A stretch of DNA of 64,000 bases, from NCBI RefSeq assembly GCF_002091675.1, contig NZ_BDAE01000002.1:57481-121480 (forward strand), read 5' to 3'. Numbering within the stretch: the first letter of the stretch is position 1; every line of letters begins with the position of its first letter. This stretch comes from Pseudomonas luteola NBRC 103146. Its GTDB lineage: Bacteria > Pseudomonadota > Gammaproteobacteria > Pseudomonadales > Pseudomonadaceae. Shown here piece after piece: positions 44,163-53,453 of the stretch. A program made the position numbers and the translations under genes. The notes beneath the pieces are model-generated. The model made no database searches. It saw only the letters and a list, made by a program, of their open reading frames with translations, and was not told the origin of the DNA.

Positions 44163-45338
44163 ATGCAAGACAACAAGATCCGAGGCTCGAATGGCCTCCA
44201 GGCCTTTTACAGGGCCTTTCTGACAAGCGAGGCCTCAGGCGGATTGCTTCTGATGGCCGTGGCAGCCATTGCTTTGATTGTGGCGAATTCGCCGCTGGCC
44301 AGTGTGTACTTCAGCACCCTGGAGCGCTACATGCTGGGCATGAGTGTCCTGCACTGGATCAACGATGCGCTTATGGCCGTCTTCTTCCTGCTGGTCGGGC
44401 TCGAAATCAAACGTGAGATGCTGGTCGGGCAGTTGTCCACCTGGGGACGGCGTGCACTGCCAGGGCTGGCGGCATTAGGCGGTGCTGTCGTGCCAGCGGT
44501 GATTTATGCGGCACTCAACCATGACGATGCGCATTTACTTCAAGGCTGGGCGATTCCCACGGCGACCGATATCGCCTTTGCACTCGGGGTACTCTCCCTG
44601 CTGGGCTCGCGTATTCCGGTATCGCTCAAGATCTTTCTGACCGCGCTTGCGATTCTCGATGACCTGTTCGCCGTGTGCATCATCGCGGTGTTCTACACGG
44701 CAGATCTGTCCCTGCCGATGTTGGGACTGGCGGGTGTCACCCTGCTGGTGCTGATTGCCATGAACAAGCTGGGCGTAACGCGAATCCTGCCGTATCTGCT
44801 GGTCGGTATCGTGTTGTGGTTCTTCGTGTTCAAGTCGGGCGTACACGCGACGCTGGCCGGGGTAGCGCTGGCCCTGACCATCCCGCTGCGTACCGGCTCG
44901 AAGCATCCGCCGCTGGAGCGTCTTGAGCATACATTGCACCCTTACTCCGCGTTTCTGGTCATTCCGATCTTTGGATTCGCCAACGCTGGTGTCTCGTTCA
45001 ATGGCGTGAGCCTTGCCTCCGTGATGGGCTCGGTTCCGCTGGGGATCGCGCTGGGCCTCTTGGTTGGCAAGCAGGTGGGCGTATTCTCGTTTGCCTGGTT
45101 GAGTATTCGCCTGGGACTGGCCGAACTGCCGGAACATGCCACCTGGAAGCAGCTGTACGGGATCGGCCTGCTGTGCGGAATCGGCTTCACGATGAGCCTC
45201 TTCATCGGCCTGCTGGCATTCCCCAATTCGCCAGAACTGGTGGATGCGGTCAAGATCGGTGTACTGCTGGGGTCGATTACGTCCGGCTGTCTGGGTGCGC
45301 TTATGCTGATTGCGGTCGGCAAAAAGAAAAACGCCTAA
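44163..45338 (+). CDS. nhaA: Na+/H+ antiporter NhaA
   Basis: A 391-residue antiporter with 12 membrane segments that exports Na+ or Li+ for protons at alkaline pH. The ion-binding aspartate pair is in [12 protein letters not shown] (about residues 161-172), and the discontinuous helix [14 protein letters not shown] is present. In most NhaA proteins the aspartate pair is followed by LGAI; here it is LFAV, a change next to the transport site. The start has GAGG upstream. It forms a two-gene unit with the AI-2E-family permease and ends at a strong terminator. Confidence 0.95.
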   Translation: MQDNKIRGSNGLQAFYRAFLTSEASGGLLLMAVAAIALIVANSPLASVYFSTLERYMLGMSVLHWINDALMAVFFLLVGLEIKREMLVGQLSTWGRRALPGLAALGGAVVPAVIYAALNHDDAHLLQGWAIPTATDIAFALGVLSLLGSRIPVSLKIFLTALAILDDLFAVCIIAVFYTADLSLPMLGLAGVTLLVLIAMNKLGVTRILPYLLVGIVLWFFVFKSGVHATLAGVALALTIPLRTGSKHPPLERLEHTLHPYSAFLVIPIFGFANAGVSFNGVSLASVMGSVPLGIALGLLVGKQVGVFSFAWLSIRLGLAELPEHATWKQLYGIGLLCGIGFTMSLFIGLLAFPNSPELVDAVKIGVLLGSITSGCLGALMLIAVGKKKNA

Positions 45339-45342
45339 GAGC

Positions 45343-45368
45343 AAAGGGCACCGGAAGGTGCCCTTTTT
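45343..45368 (+). terminator. Rho-independent terminator after nhaA
   Basis: AAAGGGCACC-GGAA-GGTGCCCTTT followed by TT: a 10-bp stem with a GNRA loop and flanking A/T tracts. Also usable by the convergent YciI gene, whose stop is 4 nt away. Confidence 0.88.
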
Positions 45369-45371
45369 GCA

Positions 45372-45665
45372 TCATGTGGTGATGTTAACGAGCTTGATTT
45401 CTCGTACATCGATCTCATTCCAGACGCGACCGGTGACATAGGGGTCGCTCTTCAACCAGAGGTCCAATGCCTCGCGGTTCTCGAATTCGACATGTACGGT
45501 CGAGCCTACCATTCGACCTTCATCGTTCAGAATGGCCCCGCCGCTGATAAATGTTCCTTCCTTGGCCATGGCTCGAATTCCTTCCAGATGAGCCTGGCGA
45601 TTTTCCAGTCGACGATTAAAGGCCTCTGGATCGGTATGGTCGTAGGCGGTTACTACAAATTGCAT
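45372..45665 (-). CDS. YciI-family protein
   Basis: A 97-residue dimeric ferredoxin-like-fold protein. YciI features: the opening MQFVVTAYDHTD, RRLENRQAHLEG with the conserved His, SGGAIL, and the C-terminal DPYVTGRVWNEIDVREI. The family includes dehydrochlorinase-like and stress-associated enzymes, with a His-Asp pair proposed as active site. Role here unknown. It converges on nhaA. Confidence 0.85.
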   Translation of the reverse strand: MQFVVTAYDHTDPEAFNRRLENRQAHLEGIRAMAKEGTFISGGAILNDEGRMVGSTVHVEFENREALDLWLKSDPYVTGRVWNEIDVREIKLVNITT

Positions 45666-46061
45666 GGTGGCTCCTGTTTTTAATTGTGTTGGTGGAGATC
45701 AGTCCAGGCGATTCGAGTGCCTGACAGTTCTGTCTTATAAACCAGCGCAAGTGTCTAGGATGAATACCATTCATCGTATTACACCGTTCGATGGATATTC
45801 GTAAAGACGGATTTGCACGAATCTTCGCCTCCGTATCTCCAGGCTGGAGATCAGGTTGTTACCGTGGGGCGTTGCCGTACGTGCTCGCACGGGTGAGTAG
45901 GATGATCCGTTGCTGGGGATGCTGGACATCGAACCTGCCGATCAACTGCTACAGGAGTCACCGGGCACGCCTTCACGTGTGCCTTCATGAGTAGTTAATG
46001 GTTTTACAGCTTTGCCTTTTGCTCAGCTTATTGGCCTTATGACTAATCAAGGAAAGTACTC
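45666..46061. other. Intergenic region upstream of the curlin-repeat genes
   Basis: 396 nt with no supportable gene; short open frames on both strands lack ribosome-binding sites. It must contain the divergent promoters for YciI and for the first curlin-repeat gene. AAGGAAAG precedes the latter's ATG. Confidence 0.45.
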
Positions 46062-47126
46062 ATGTCTACGCTCAAGCCTTTGGCATTAATTCTTCTCGTC
46101 TCCCTTGGTACTACCGCCTTTGCTGCCAGCCATAGTGCCACCCAGGCGCAGGATGGCGATAACAACGAAGTTATCCTTGAACAGAGCGGGCAGGGCAATA
46201 CTGCGACGCAGACCCAGACTGGCTCAGCGCATCGCTCCGCCATTACCCAGAATGGGTCCATTAACTCGGCAGAAACGACACAGCTAGGTATTGAAAATGC
46301 GGTCGATCTCTACCAGACGGGTGATGGCAACATAGCTCAGGTCTACCAGCAGAGCTTTATGTATGGGCATAGCGCTACCGTTACCCAGTTGGGCGATACG
46401 AACCACGTGACGCTGTATCAGCAGAACGGTAATGGCTCTGTGGCAACCTTGTACCAAGAGGGCAACAACAATATCCATGACGTTGAACAGAACGGTGAAG
46501 GTTTCAAAGAGCTGGTAGCGCGTACGGTAGGCACCGGCAATAGGCTTGATGCCATTCAACGAAATGAGGGTGTATTCGCACAGACTATCCAGACCGGAGA
46601 CAACAACCTCATCAGTTTGGATCAGTCTGGCAGTATGGGCGGAAGCTGGACCACGATTGCCCAAGACGGCAATAGCAACCTGGCGTCTGTAACGCAAACC
46701 TCCGGCCGCTACCCCGCCGAGCGAGTGACGCTGACGCAGGACGGTGATGCCAATACATCGAACGTCAATCAGCACGGTGGCTTTGATGTTGTTGAGTTTA
46801 CCCAGGAGGGTAACAACAACGAGTTGAATGTCGATCAGTTCAGCACTAACGGAGCCATTTCCGGGCGTTCAGTCGGTGACAGCAACGTTGCCAGCATCAT
46901 GCAGGGTGACTACTACACGAAGGTAGACCTTGTGCAGGAGGGTGATGCCAATTTGGCCACGATCAACCAGGCCGGTAGTGGAAGTATCGCAACCGTCAAT
47001 CAAATGGGCTTTGCCAATCAGGTTGCGCTGACGCAAACCGGTATAGCTGGTGTGTTCGGTGAAGGGAGCGCAGCGACCGTCATGCAGAGCGGTACCGGCA
47101 ACGTGGCCAGGATTACCCAGCAGTAG
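46062..47126 (+). CDS. Secreted curlin-repeat protein 1
   Basis: A 354-residue protein with a 21-residue signal peptide (cleavage after AFA) and a mature part made almost entirely of an 11-residue curlin-type unit Q-x-G-x-x-N-x-A-x-x-x (for example QSGQGNTATQT, QTGDGNIAQVY). Two such units make one strand-loop-strand rung of the CsgA/CsgB amyloid. At least 20 units can be counted, more than the five of CsgA. The gene ends NVARITQQ. It is the first of four tandem paralogs. Predicted to form a secreted beta-solenoid or amyloid fibre. No csgD, E, F or G gene lies in the window, so its exporter is unknown. Confidence 0.8.
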   Translation: MSTLKPLALILLVSLGTTAFAASHSATQAQDGDNNEVILEQSGQGNTATQTQTGSAHRSAITQNGSINSAETTQLGIENAVDLYQTGDGNIAQVYQQSFMYGHSATVTQLGDTNHVTLYQQNGNGSVATLYQEGNNNIHDVEQNGEGFKELVARTVGTGNRLDAIQRNEGVFAQTIQTGDNNLISLDQSGSMGGSWTTIAQDGNSNLASVTQTSGRYPAERVTLTQDGDANTSNVNQHGGFDVVEFTQEGNNNELNVDQFSTNGAISGRSVGDSNVASIMQGDYYTKVDLVQEGDANLATINQAGSGSIATVNQMGFANQVALTQTGIAGVFGEGSAATVMQSGTGNVARITQQ

Positions 47127-47260
47127 CAGTCAGTAGAGCATTTGGGGCTGTTACTGCCTGCCCAAGCGTAGCGGTCCCATTTACCTAACCAGCGTAGGGA
47201 TCATTCCCTGCGCTCGGTATGGGCCTTAGTGGTTAACTTATACGTCTAGAGGGATCTCTC

Positions 47261-48316
47261 ATGTTCAAACTCAAGCCCTTGGCTGTGGTATTGATGATGC
47301 TCTCCGGCAGCTGTGCCCTGGCTGCAAACAACACCGCTACCCAAACGCAGGACGGTAATTACAACGAAACGACACTGGAGCAGACGGGCGAAGGCAATAC
47401 CGCTACCCAAACTCAAGAGGGCAACGAACATCGCTCGGCTATTACTCAGAATGGGACCACCAACGCGGCTGAAACAACGCAGCTGGGGCTTGGAAATACG
47501 GTTGATCTTTATCAGACAGGAGATAGCAACGTAGCCCAGGTCTACCAGCAGAGCTTCGATCTAGAGCATAGCGCTACTGTTACCCAGTTGGGCGATACAA
47601 ACACCGTAGCGTTGTATCAGCAAGGCGGTAATGGCGCTGTCGCTACGCTGTATCAGGAAGGCAGCAACAATACGCACAATGTCGAGCAGAACGGCTATGG
47701 CGGCAATACGCTTGAAGCCCGTACGGTTGGTAATGGCAACGCTCTGAATGCTATACAACGGCACGGAATGCAGGCAGACGCGATACAGACAGGCGATAAC
47801 AATGTTATCAACCTGGATCAAACTGGCGGCTCCTCAGGTGGTACAGCCACAATCCAGCAGAACGGCAATGAAAACTTGGCTTCCGTTACCCAAAGCTCAG
47901 GTCGCTATCCTGCGACCAGTGTGGCATTAGCGCAGGAAGGTGATACCAATACCGCCACGATCAATCAAAGCGGTGGATTTAGTACGGTTGATTTTGCCCA
48001 GCAGGGCAATAATAACGACCTGACAATTGATCAGTTTAGTATCAGCGGCACCATTACAGGACGCTCTACGGGCAATGACAACGTGGCTGCTATTACCCAG
48101 GACCTGTATTTCGCTCGTGTAGATCTCGTACAGGAGGGTGACGGTAACCTCGCCACAATCGACCAGTCTGGCAACAACAGCCTGGCTGCGGTCAGCCAGA
48201 TAGGCTTCTCCAATCAGGTTGCCATTACTCAGGCCACGCCAGTAGATGTAAACGGCAACTCAGCTACCGTCCTACAGAACGGTACAGGAAACATTGCCAG
48301 GATTACCCAGCAGTGA
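47261..48316 (+). CDS. Secreted curlin-repeat protein 2
   Basis: 351 residues, with a 21-residue signal peptide (cleavage after ALA) and the same Q-x-G-x-x-N repeats. Closest to protein 1: segments such as HRSAITQNG, VYQQSF and NLASVTQ occur at equivalent places in both, and the end is NIARITQQ. The 134-nt gap before it holds a GC-rich hairpin (47191-47212) but no T-run, so readthrough from gene 1 is possible. AGAGGGA precedes the ATG. Duplication of gene 1, or the reverse, is the simplest origin. Confidence 0.8.
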   Translation: MFKLKPLAVVLMMLSGSCALAANNTATQTQDGNYNETTLEQTGEGNTATQTQEGNEHRSAITQNGTTNAAETTQLGLGNTVDLYQTGDSNVAQVYQQSFDLEHSATVTQLGDTNTVALYQQGGNGAVATLYQEGSNNTHNVEQNGYGGNTLEARTVGNGNALNAIQRHGMQADAIQTGDNNVINLDQTGGSSGGTATIQQNGNENLASVTQSSGRYPATSVALAQEGDTNTATINQSGGFSTVDFAQQGNNNDLTIDQFSISGTITGRSTGNDNVAAITQDLYFARVDLVQEGDGNLATIDQSGNNSLAAVSQIGFSNQVAITQATPVDVNGNSATVLQNGTGNIARITQQ

Positions 48317-48415
48317 TGTAAGCAGCTGGCGCTGACATGGTTAGCGCCAGCCCTGAGTACTGGGCTGGTAAGGCAGAGTTCGCCCGTTCGTGTGACCTCA
48401 TAGAGGTACTTCTAC

Positions 48416-49789
48416 ATGTTTACGCTCAAGCCCTTGGTTATGGCACTGCTGATACTCTCAGGCAGTTATGCCCTTGCCGCAAATAACACTGCTATCCAAA
48501 CACAAGACGGTAACTACAACGATACTCTTCTGGAGCAGGCCGGTGAGGGTAATAACGCTGCCCAGATTCAAAGGGGTGACTTTAGTCGCTCGGAAGTTGT
48601 GCAGACTGGTAACGGTAATTCAGCTCAAATCGAGCAGGTATCACAGGCTTCTACCCCTGAAAACAGTCTGCGGCTTGAACAGATTGGCAATCAGAACACC
48701 GCGCTGCTCAATCAACAGAACCTGGGATACGGACATCAGGCTACTGTTTTGCAGCGAGGAGATGGCAATGACATAACGCTTTACCAACAGGACGGAAATG
48801 GCTCGGTTGCTAGCTTGTATCAGGAGGGGAATGGGAACATCCATAACATCCAGCAGCTGCGCTACGGCAATGAATTAAGCGTAACGAGTGTGGGTAATGG
48901 AAATAGCGCAACCACTACGCAGTATGGAGGCGGACCTGCGCGTGCTGAGCAGCGAGGCGAGGGTAATTCGGTTGAGCTGACCCAAAGTGTAGGCTACGCC
49001 GGGGGCAATATCGAGGTCTACCAAGAGGGTACAAACCAGGCGGCGACGCTTTATCAAACCTCGTCGCGGTATGGGCAAATCGACTTGATCCTGAATCAGG
49101 TAGGTGATGGCAATACAGCCAACTTGGCTCAACGTTCCGATATGGCAACGCTTGAGTTCGTTCAGGATGGCACTGGCAATGATCTGGTTGCAGACCAAGG
49201 CATCTGGCGAGGCTCTTTGGGCGGCGCCATGGTTGGAAATGGCAACGTCATAGAAGCCAGTCAAGTGGGGACATACTTGAATGCATGGCTGGAGCAGAAC
49301 GGTGATAACAACCGTATAGCTGTCTCTCAAAGAGGGCTTGGTCATACCGCGTCTGTTCGTCAGACCGGAACAGGAAACGAGACTGCCATTACGCAAGATG
49401 ATTACGTTAGTGATTACGAGCCTAACAGCAGTGCCTATGTCCTTCAGGAAGGAGAGGCAAACAGCGCTGTGTTGAACCAAAGCTTTGGGCCTTTAGCGAG
49501 AGGTTTTATCGAGCAAGCCGGAGCAGCCAACCAGGCGACTATAGATCACAGCAATATTGAGGGTTGGACAACAGCCGGCATTCAGCAGACTGGGGATAAC
49601 CATAAGGCCTCGATTACTCAACATGACACGGTAGGGTTCGACGAGGCCACAATTACCCAGCAGGTGGCAGGTAATGTAGCGAGTATCACTCAAGGCGGCC
49701 TGCTCAATGGCGAAGTAGTGGTCGGTGAGCGTGTAGCCACTATCTCTCAAACCGGTATGAACAATGTGGCTTCGGTTATTCAGCAATAA
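48416..49789 (+). CDS. Secreted curlin-repeat protein 3
   Basis: 457 residues with a 21-residue signal peptide (cleavage after ALA), the longest of the four. The repeats are less regular, with inserted residues (for example TSSRYGQIDLILNQVG), and the end is NVASVIQQ. It keeps the shared blocks YQQDGNGSVASLYQEGN and NNTAIQTQDGNYN. A stem CTGGCGCT/AGCGCCAG at 48326-48350 lies in the 99-nt gap before it. AGAGGTA is upstream of the ATG. Likely a larger scaffold or cap of the same fibre system; inference. Confidence 0.78.
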   Translation: MFTLKPLVMALLILSGSYALAANNTAIQTQDGNYNDTLLEQAGEGNNAAQIQRGDFSRSEVVQTGNGNSAQIEQVSQASTPENSLRLEQIGNQNTALLNQQNLGYGHQATVLQRGDGNDITLYQQDGNGSVASLYQEGNGNIHNIQQLRYGNELSVTSVGNGNSATTTQYGGGPARAEQRGEGNSVELTQSVGYAGGNIEVYQEGTNQAATLYQTSSRYGQIDLILNQVGDGNTANLAQRSDMATLEFVQDGTGNDLVADQGIWRGSLGGAMVGNGNVIEASQVGTYLNAWLEQNGDNNRIAVSQRGLGHTASVRQTGTGNETAITQDDYVSDYEPNSSAYVLQEGEANSAVLNQSFGPLARGFIEQAGAANQATIDHSNIEGWTTAGIQQTGDNHKASITQHDTVGFDEATITQQVAGNVASITQGGLLNGEVVVGERVATISQTGMNNVASVIQQ

Positions 49790-49946
49790 CCGACGGTGCA
49801 GGTGTTGTCCTGAATGAGGCAGCACCTGTTGTTCTAGCGTCTGGGCCTGAAAATTACTGCCGTAGTCCAGGCGTGCGTTACCGCCTGTCCGATCCTGTGA
49901 GATACAGGCCCGGACAACAACAATAACGCTATTGAGGGACGTGCAT

Positions 49947-51296
49947 ATGTTCAGGTTAAAACCCTTGGCTGTTGCCTTGATGTTGGTTATTGGCAGCCAT
50001 GCCTATGCTGAAAGCAATACCGCTACCCAGAGTCAGGCAGGAGACAACAACGAGGCTACGCTAGAGCAGCAGGGCGCAAGAAATCAGGCGACGCAAACAC
50101 AGACGGGAAGTTTCGGCCGATCTGCCATTGTCCAAAACGGCGATGACAACGTCGCGGAGACTGTTCAGGACACTGCGTTTTCTTCCAACACTATCGATCT
50201 GGGCCAGACCGGTAACCGGAACACGGCCTATCTTTATCAGGACAGCGGCTCACAATCGGCTACTGTAACCCAGGCAGGCGATGACAACAGCGTGTCGCTG
50301 TATCAGCAGGATGGGCAGGGCTCCGAGGCCACGGTCTATCAGGAAGGCAACAACAATACACATACCATCCAGCAACAGTGGTACGCCAATACCGTTAATA
50401 CTTCCAGCGTGGGTAACGGCAACGCCACTCAGGTGACTCAGACCGGCTATGGTGTTGGACAGACTACCCAATTAGGCGATAACAATACGATTATCCTGGA
50501 GCAGGGCAGTAGCGATTCGGGAGCTGTTGCTACGGTTACCCAAAACGGTAACGAAAATCTGGCGTCTGTCACTCAGAGTACCTCACGTTATCTTTCCGAG
50601 ATGACATTGGATCAAGTAGGTAATGGCAACTCCGCGACGGTTGATCAAGGCTCGAATGCGTCGTTCATTTTCCGCCAGGAAGGTAACGCCAACCAGCTGA
50701 CCAGCGCGCAGAGTGGGCTCGGCGCCACGGTGCGTGGCAGTTCCATTGGTGATGAGAATACCGTTTCGATTAATCAGGATGGGATTACCAACACCATTAA
50801 TCTCGATCAACTAGGGTCCACCAATAGCGCAACACTAAGCCAACAGGCAGACCGTAGCGTGATCGATGTCAGTCAAACCGGTAATGCCAACCAGGCCGCG
50901 GCCGCCCAAGGTGGTGGTGGGCCTATGGTATATGACAGTGTGGCGCGGATTGCCCAGGAGGGTGATCGCAACACTGCTTCGATTGACCAGTTCTGGGGCA
51001 GCCGGCAGGCCGAGATTACCCAGACTGGCAATGACAATGAGGCCGACATCACCCAGGCCAACCCCACTGGGACGGCCATGGCTGAAATCACCCAAAGCGG
51101 TGACTTCAACAGCGCCAGCCTGACGCAAAGCTGGAGCAACGGCGGTAACGAGGCCAGTATCAGTCAGAGCCTGAGCGGCAACGTGGCAACGGTGGTGCAG
51201 GGCGGTCTGGTCAATGGCGACTTTAACAGCGGAAATGACTCGGCAACCGTCGTTCAGAATGGCTTGAACAACGTGGCTTCTGTGCTTCAGCAATGA
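49947..51296 (+). CDS. Secreted curlin-repeat protein 4
   Basis: 449 residues with a 21-residue signal peptide (cleavage after AYA) and curlin-type repeats to the end (NVASVLQQ). It resembles protein 3 in its C-terminal third (AQEGDRNTASIDQFW; GNVATVVQGGLVNG against ASITQGGLLNGEV). The start is the ATG at 49947, with GAGGGA upstream; the in-frame TTG at 49932 would include the ribosome-binding site. The gene ends in a 12-bp hairpin shared with the convergent racemase gene. Confidence 0.8.
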   Translation: MFRLKPLAVALMLVIGSHAYAESNTATQSQAGDNNEATLEQQGARNQATQTQTGSFGRSAIVQNGDDNVAETVQDTAFSSNTIDLGQTGNRNTAYLYQDSGSQSATVTQAGDDNSVSLYQQDGQGSEATVYQEGNNNTHTIQQQWYANTVNTSSVGNGNATQVTQTGYGVGQTTQLGDNNTIILEQGSSDSGAVATVTQNGNENLASVTQSTSRYLSEMTLDQVGNGNSATVDQGSNASFIFRQEGNANQLTSAQSGLGATVRGSSIGDENTVSINQDGITNTINLDQLGSTNSATLSQQADRSVIDVSQTGNANQAAAAQGGGGPMVYDSVARIAQEGDRNTASIDQFWGSRQAEITQTGNDNEADITQANPTGTAMAEITQSGDFNSASLTQSWSNGGNEASISQSLSGNVATVVQGGLVNGDFNSGNDSATVVQNGLNNVASVLQQ

Positions 51297-51302
51297 GGGA
51301 GC

Positions 51303-51331
51303 AGACGCTGCCGTGCGTTACGGCAGCGTCT
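51303..51331. terminator. Hairpin between curlin-repeat gene 4 and the racemase gene
   Basis: AGACGCTGCCGT-GCGTT-ACGGCAGCGTCT, a perfect 12-bp stem that overlaps the end of the racemase gene. No T-run, but stability and position fit transcription end for both convergent genes. Confidence 0.65.
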
Positions 51332-52022
51332 CGTTACCTAGAGCAAAATCCATTGCGGCTTCGGCGTGAATTTCGGTCGTATCGAAGACAGGAAGGGCGA
51401 GATCCTTCTGGCTGAGCAGTAATCCGATTTCCGTACAGCCCAGGATCACGCTGTCGGCACCCTGGTCGGCCAGCTTGCCGATTTCTGCCACATAGGTCTG
51501 TCTGGATTCGTCCCGAACTACGCCCTGGCACAGCTCTTCATAGATGATCTGGTGAACCTGCTGGCGACCTGGGGCGTCCGGGATACGTGGGTCCAGACCG
51601 TGGACGCGCAAGTGGCCGACATAGAAATCCTCTTCCATGGTAAAGCGTGTGGCGAGTAGGGCGGGGCGTTGCATACCGGCTTTCGTTAACGCTTTTGCGG
51701 TCGCGTCAGCGATGTGAATCAATGGGATATCAATTGCCGCCTGGATAGGTTCGGCCAGCTTGTGCATGGTGTTGGTGCAGATGAGCAGACCTTTGGCGCC
51801 TGCCGTTTCCAGGCGGCGTGCTGCGTCTACCAGAAGTCTGGCGCAACCGTCCCAATCGCCGTGATGTTGCAGCTCGGCAACCTTTGCAAAATCGACCGAC
51901 CACATAAGCAGTGGTGCCGAGTGCAAACCACCAAGGCGCTGTCGGGCGATTTGATTGAGAAGGCGATAGTACGTGACCGAGCTTTCCCAGCTCATGCCGG
52001 CAAGAAGTCCTAGCGTTCGCAT
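51318..52022 (-). CDS. Aspartate/glutamate racemase family protein
   Basis: A 234-residue PLP-independent racemase. The catalytic cysteine pair is Cys82 in LICTNTMHK and Cys196 in LGCTEIGLL, with the N-terminal GLLAGMSWESSVTYY typical of the YgeA-like group, whose members have broad amino-acid racemase activity. Cytoplasmic. It stands alone between the curlin-repeat array and the TonB operon. Product specificity cannot be read from sequence. Confidence 0.88.
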   Translation of the reverse strand: MRTLGLLAGMSWESSVTYYRLLNQIARQRLGGLHSAPLLMWSVDFAKVAELQHHGDWDGCARLLVDAARRLETAGAKGLLICTNTMHKLAEPIQAAIDIPLIHIADATAKALTKAGMQRPALLATRFTMEEDFYVGHLRVHGLDPRIPDAPGRQQVHQIIYEELCQGVVRDESRQTYVAEIGKLADQGADSVILGCTEIGLLLSQKDLALPVFDTTEIHAEAAMDFALGNETLP

Positions 52023-52231
52023 GATTCTGCTCCTTGATGAGGGAGTGGAACCGTCTCACAGGCCAGTCCAATGCAGCAAGGCAAGAGGCCACTGTACTGA
52101 TCCGATAGTTAACAGCTGTATCGATTATTCAGTAAAAAGCCCGATCTAGAGCTTTAAATGGTCAAGAATACTTAACCCCGCTGTCATTTTCGGTTGTTAG
52201 CGTGCCCCCATCATTTTGGAGGGCAGTCATC

Positions 52232-52639
52232 ATGAGAACCTGGGAAGAACCCAAGAAGCGCAAGGCTCATATCGAGCTCATCCCGATGATCGACGTGATG
52301 ATGTTCCTGTTGGTCTTCTTTGTACTGGTCAGTCTGAACGTGATCCCGGCATTGGGAATGAAAACCCAGCTCCCTAGCGCCAGCAGCGCGCAACAGCTCA
52401 AACCGCAGAACAAGGCCATCCTGACGCTGGGCGCTAACGGTGAGCTGCAGCTGGATGGTCAGGACATTCAGGTCGATGCCCTGGTCGTGGCGCTCAAGGC
52501 GCAGGAGAAACCAGACAGCAAGACCACCATCATCGTCAACAGCGACAAGGGCGTGGAAGTGGCCCGGTTGGTCGAGGTGATGGACACCCTTCGTTTAGGC
52601 GGTTTTACCTCCGTCTCCATCGCCACGCGCAAGTCCTGA
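52232..52639 (+). CDS. exbD: ExbD-family biopolymer transport protein
   Basis: A 135-residue protein with one N-terminal membrane helix (about residues 18-40) containing the essential proton-conducting aspartate in LIPMIDVMMFLLVFF, then a periplasmic domain. With ExbB it uses the proton gradient to energise TonB. GGAGGG lies 7 nt before the ATG; the GTG at 52202 is not supported. First gene of a tight exbD-tonB-receptor-exbB run, 3 nt before tonB. Confidence 0.9.
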   Translation: MRTWEEPKKRKAHIELIPMIDVMMFLLVFFVLVSLNVIPALGMKTQLPSASSAQQLKPQNKAILTLGANGELQLDGQDIQVDALVVALKAQEKPDSKTTIIVNSDKGVEVARLVEVMDTLRLGGFTSVSIATRKS

Positions 52640-52642
52640 TCC

Positions 52643-53431
52643 ATGTATACGTTCTATCGCTCCCGCCATGTGTTGGGCTGGCTACCTGCGCTTGCTGCGC
52701 TAGTACTGATTGCCCTGTATGCCCAGCGTACGCCGCTGAAAGTTCAGCCGGTATACGACGAGTCGGCCGTGGAATTGGCTTTGGTTGAACCGGACCCTGT
52801 TCAGGAACCCGAACCGGTCGTTACACCGCCGGAGCCTGTAGCCGAACCGGTTGATGCGCCACCACCGGAGCCTGTCGTGGAGGAAGAGGAGGCTGCCTTG
52901 CCACCACTTCCCAAGCCGCAGCCCAAGCCGGAACCCAAACCTAAGCCCAAGCCAGTGCCGAAGTCGCAACCCAAGCCTCAGCCGAAACCACAGCCAAAGC
53001 CAGTGGCCAAGCCTGCCGTGGCCAAGGTCGAGCAACTGGTAGCCAAGCCGACGCCTGCTTCGGCACCTGCTCCGGTCGCAGCCAAGCCGGCACCGGCTAC
53101 ACCGCCCAAGCCGACCGTCAATGCCCAGGCACTGGAAGGCGGCTACGTACAGGGGTTGCGCGCCGAGCTGGATCGTTACAAGCAGTACCCCACCGGACGC
53201 CAGGCATCGCTTGAGCGGCCACACGGTGATGTCGTGATCTGGCTGTTGGTTGACTGCGCCGGACGCGTACTGGACTCCGGCATACAGGACAAGGCTGGCA
53301 GCATGCTGCTCAATCGTGCAGCCGCCAACAGCCTGAACCGTATCAAGAGCGTCAAGCCGTTCCCGTCCGAGGCCTTTGCCGGCAAGGACCAGCTCCGCTT
53401 TACCGCCACCTTCAGTTACAGCATGCAGTGA
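52643..53431 (+). CDS. tonB: TonB-family energy transducer
   Basis: A 262-residue TonB. One N-terminal membrane helix (about residues 10-27), a long Pro-Glu then Pro-Lys-rich spacer (about residues 50-155, with repeated PKPQPK) that can cross the periplasm, and a C-terminal domain (about 170-262) with the YPTGRQASLERPHGDVVI strand and FTATFSYS end. It couples the ExbBD motor to the receptor encoded next. Being bundled with one receptor suggests a dedicated rather than general TonB. Confidence 0.92.
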   Translation: MYTFYRSRHVLGWLPALAALVLIALYAQRTPLKVQPVYDESAVELALVEPDPVQEPEPVVTPPEPVAEPVDAPPPEPVVEEEEAALPPLPKPQPKPEPKPKPKPVPKSQPKPQPKPQPKPVAKPAVAKVEQLVAKPTPASAPAPVAAKPAPATPPKPTVNAQALEGGYVQGLRAELDRYKQYPTGRQASLERPHGDVVIWLLVDCAGRVLDSGIQDKAGSMLLNRAAANSLNRIKSVKPFPSEAFAGKDQLRFTATFSYSMQ

Positions 53432-53453
53432 TTATCCGATTCGAGGAATTCCA

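Noticed and set aside
45791-45994. A 67-codon open frame before the curlin-repeat genes
   Set aside because: No ribosome-binding site, composition unlike neighbouring proteins.
46062-51296. The repeat proteins as Fap amyloid (FapB/FapC)
   Set aside because: Repeats follow the 11-residue curlin pattern, not the longer Fap repeats, and no fapA-F genes are adjacent.
52023-52231. A Fur box upstream of exbD
   Set aside because: I looked for GATAATGATTATCATTATC-like sequence before the TonB operon and found only weak AT-rich matches.
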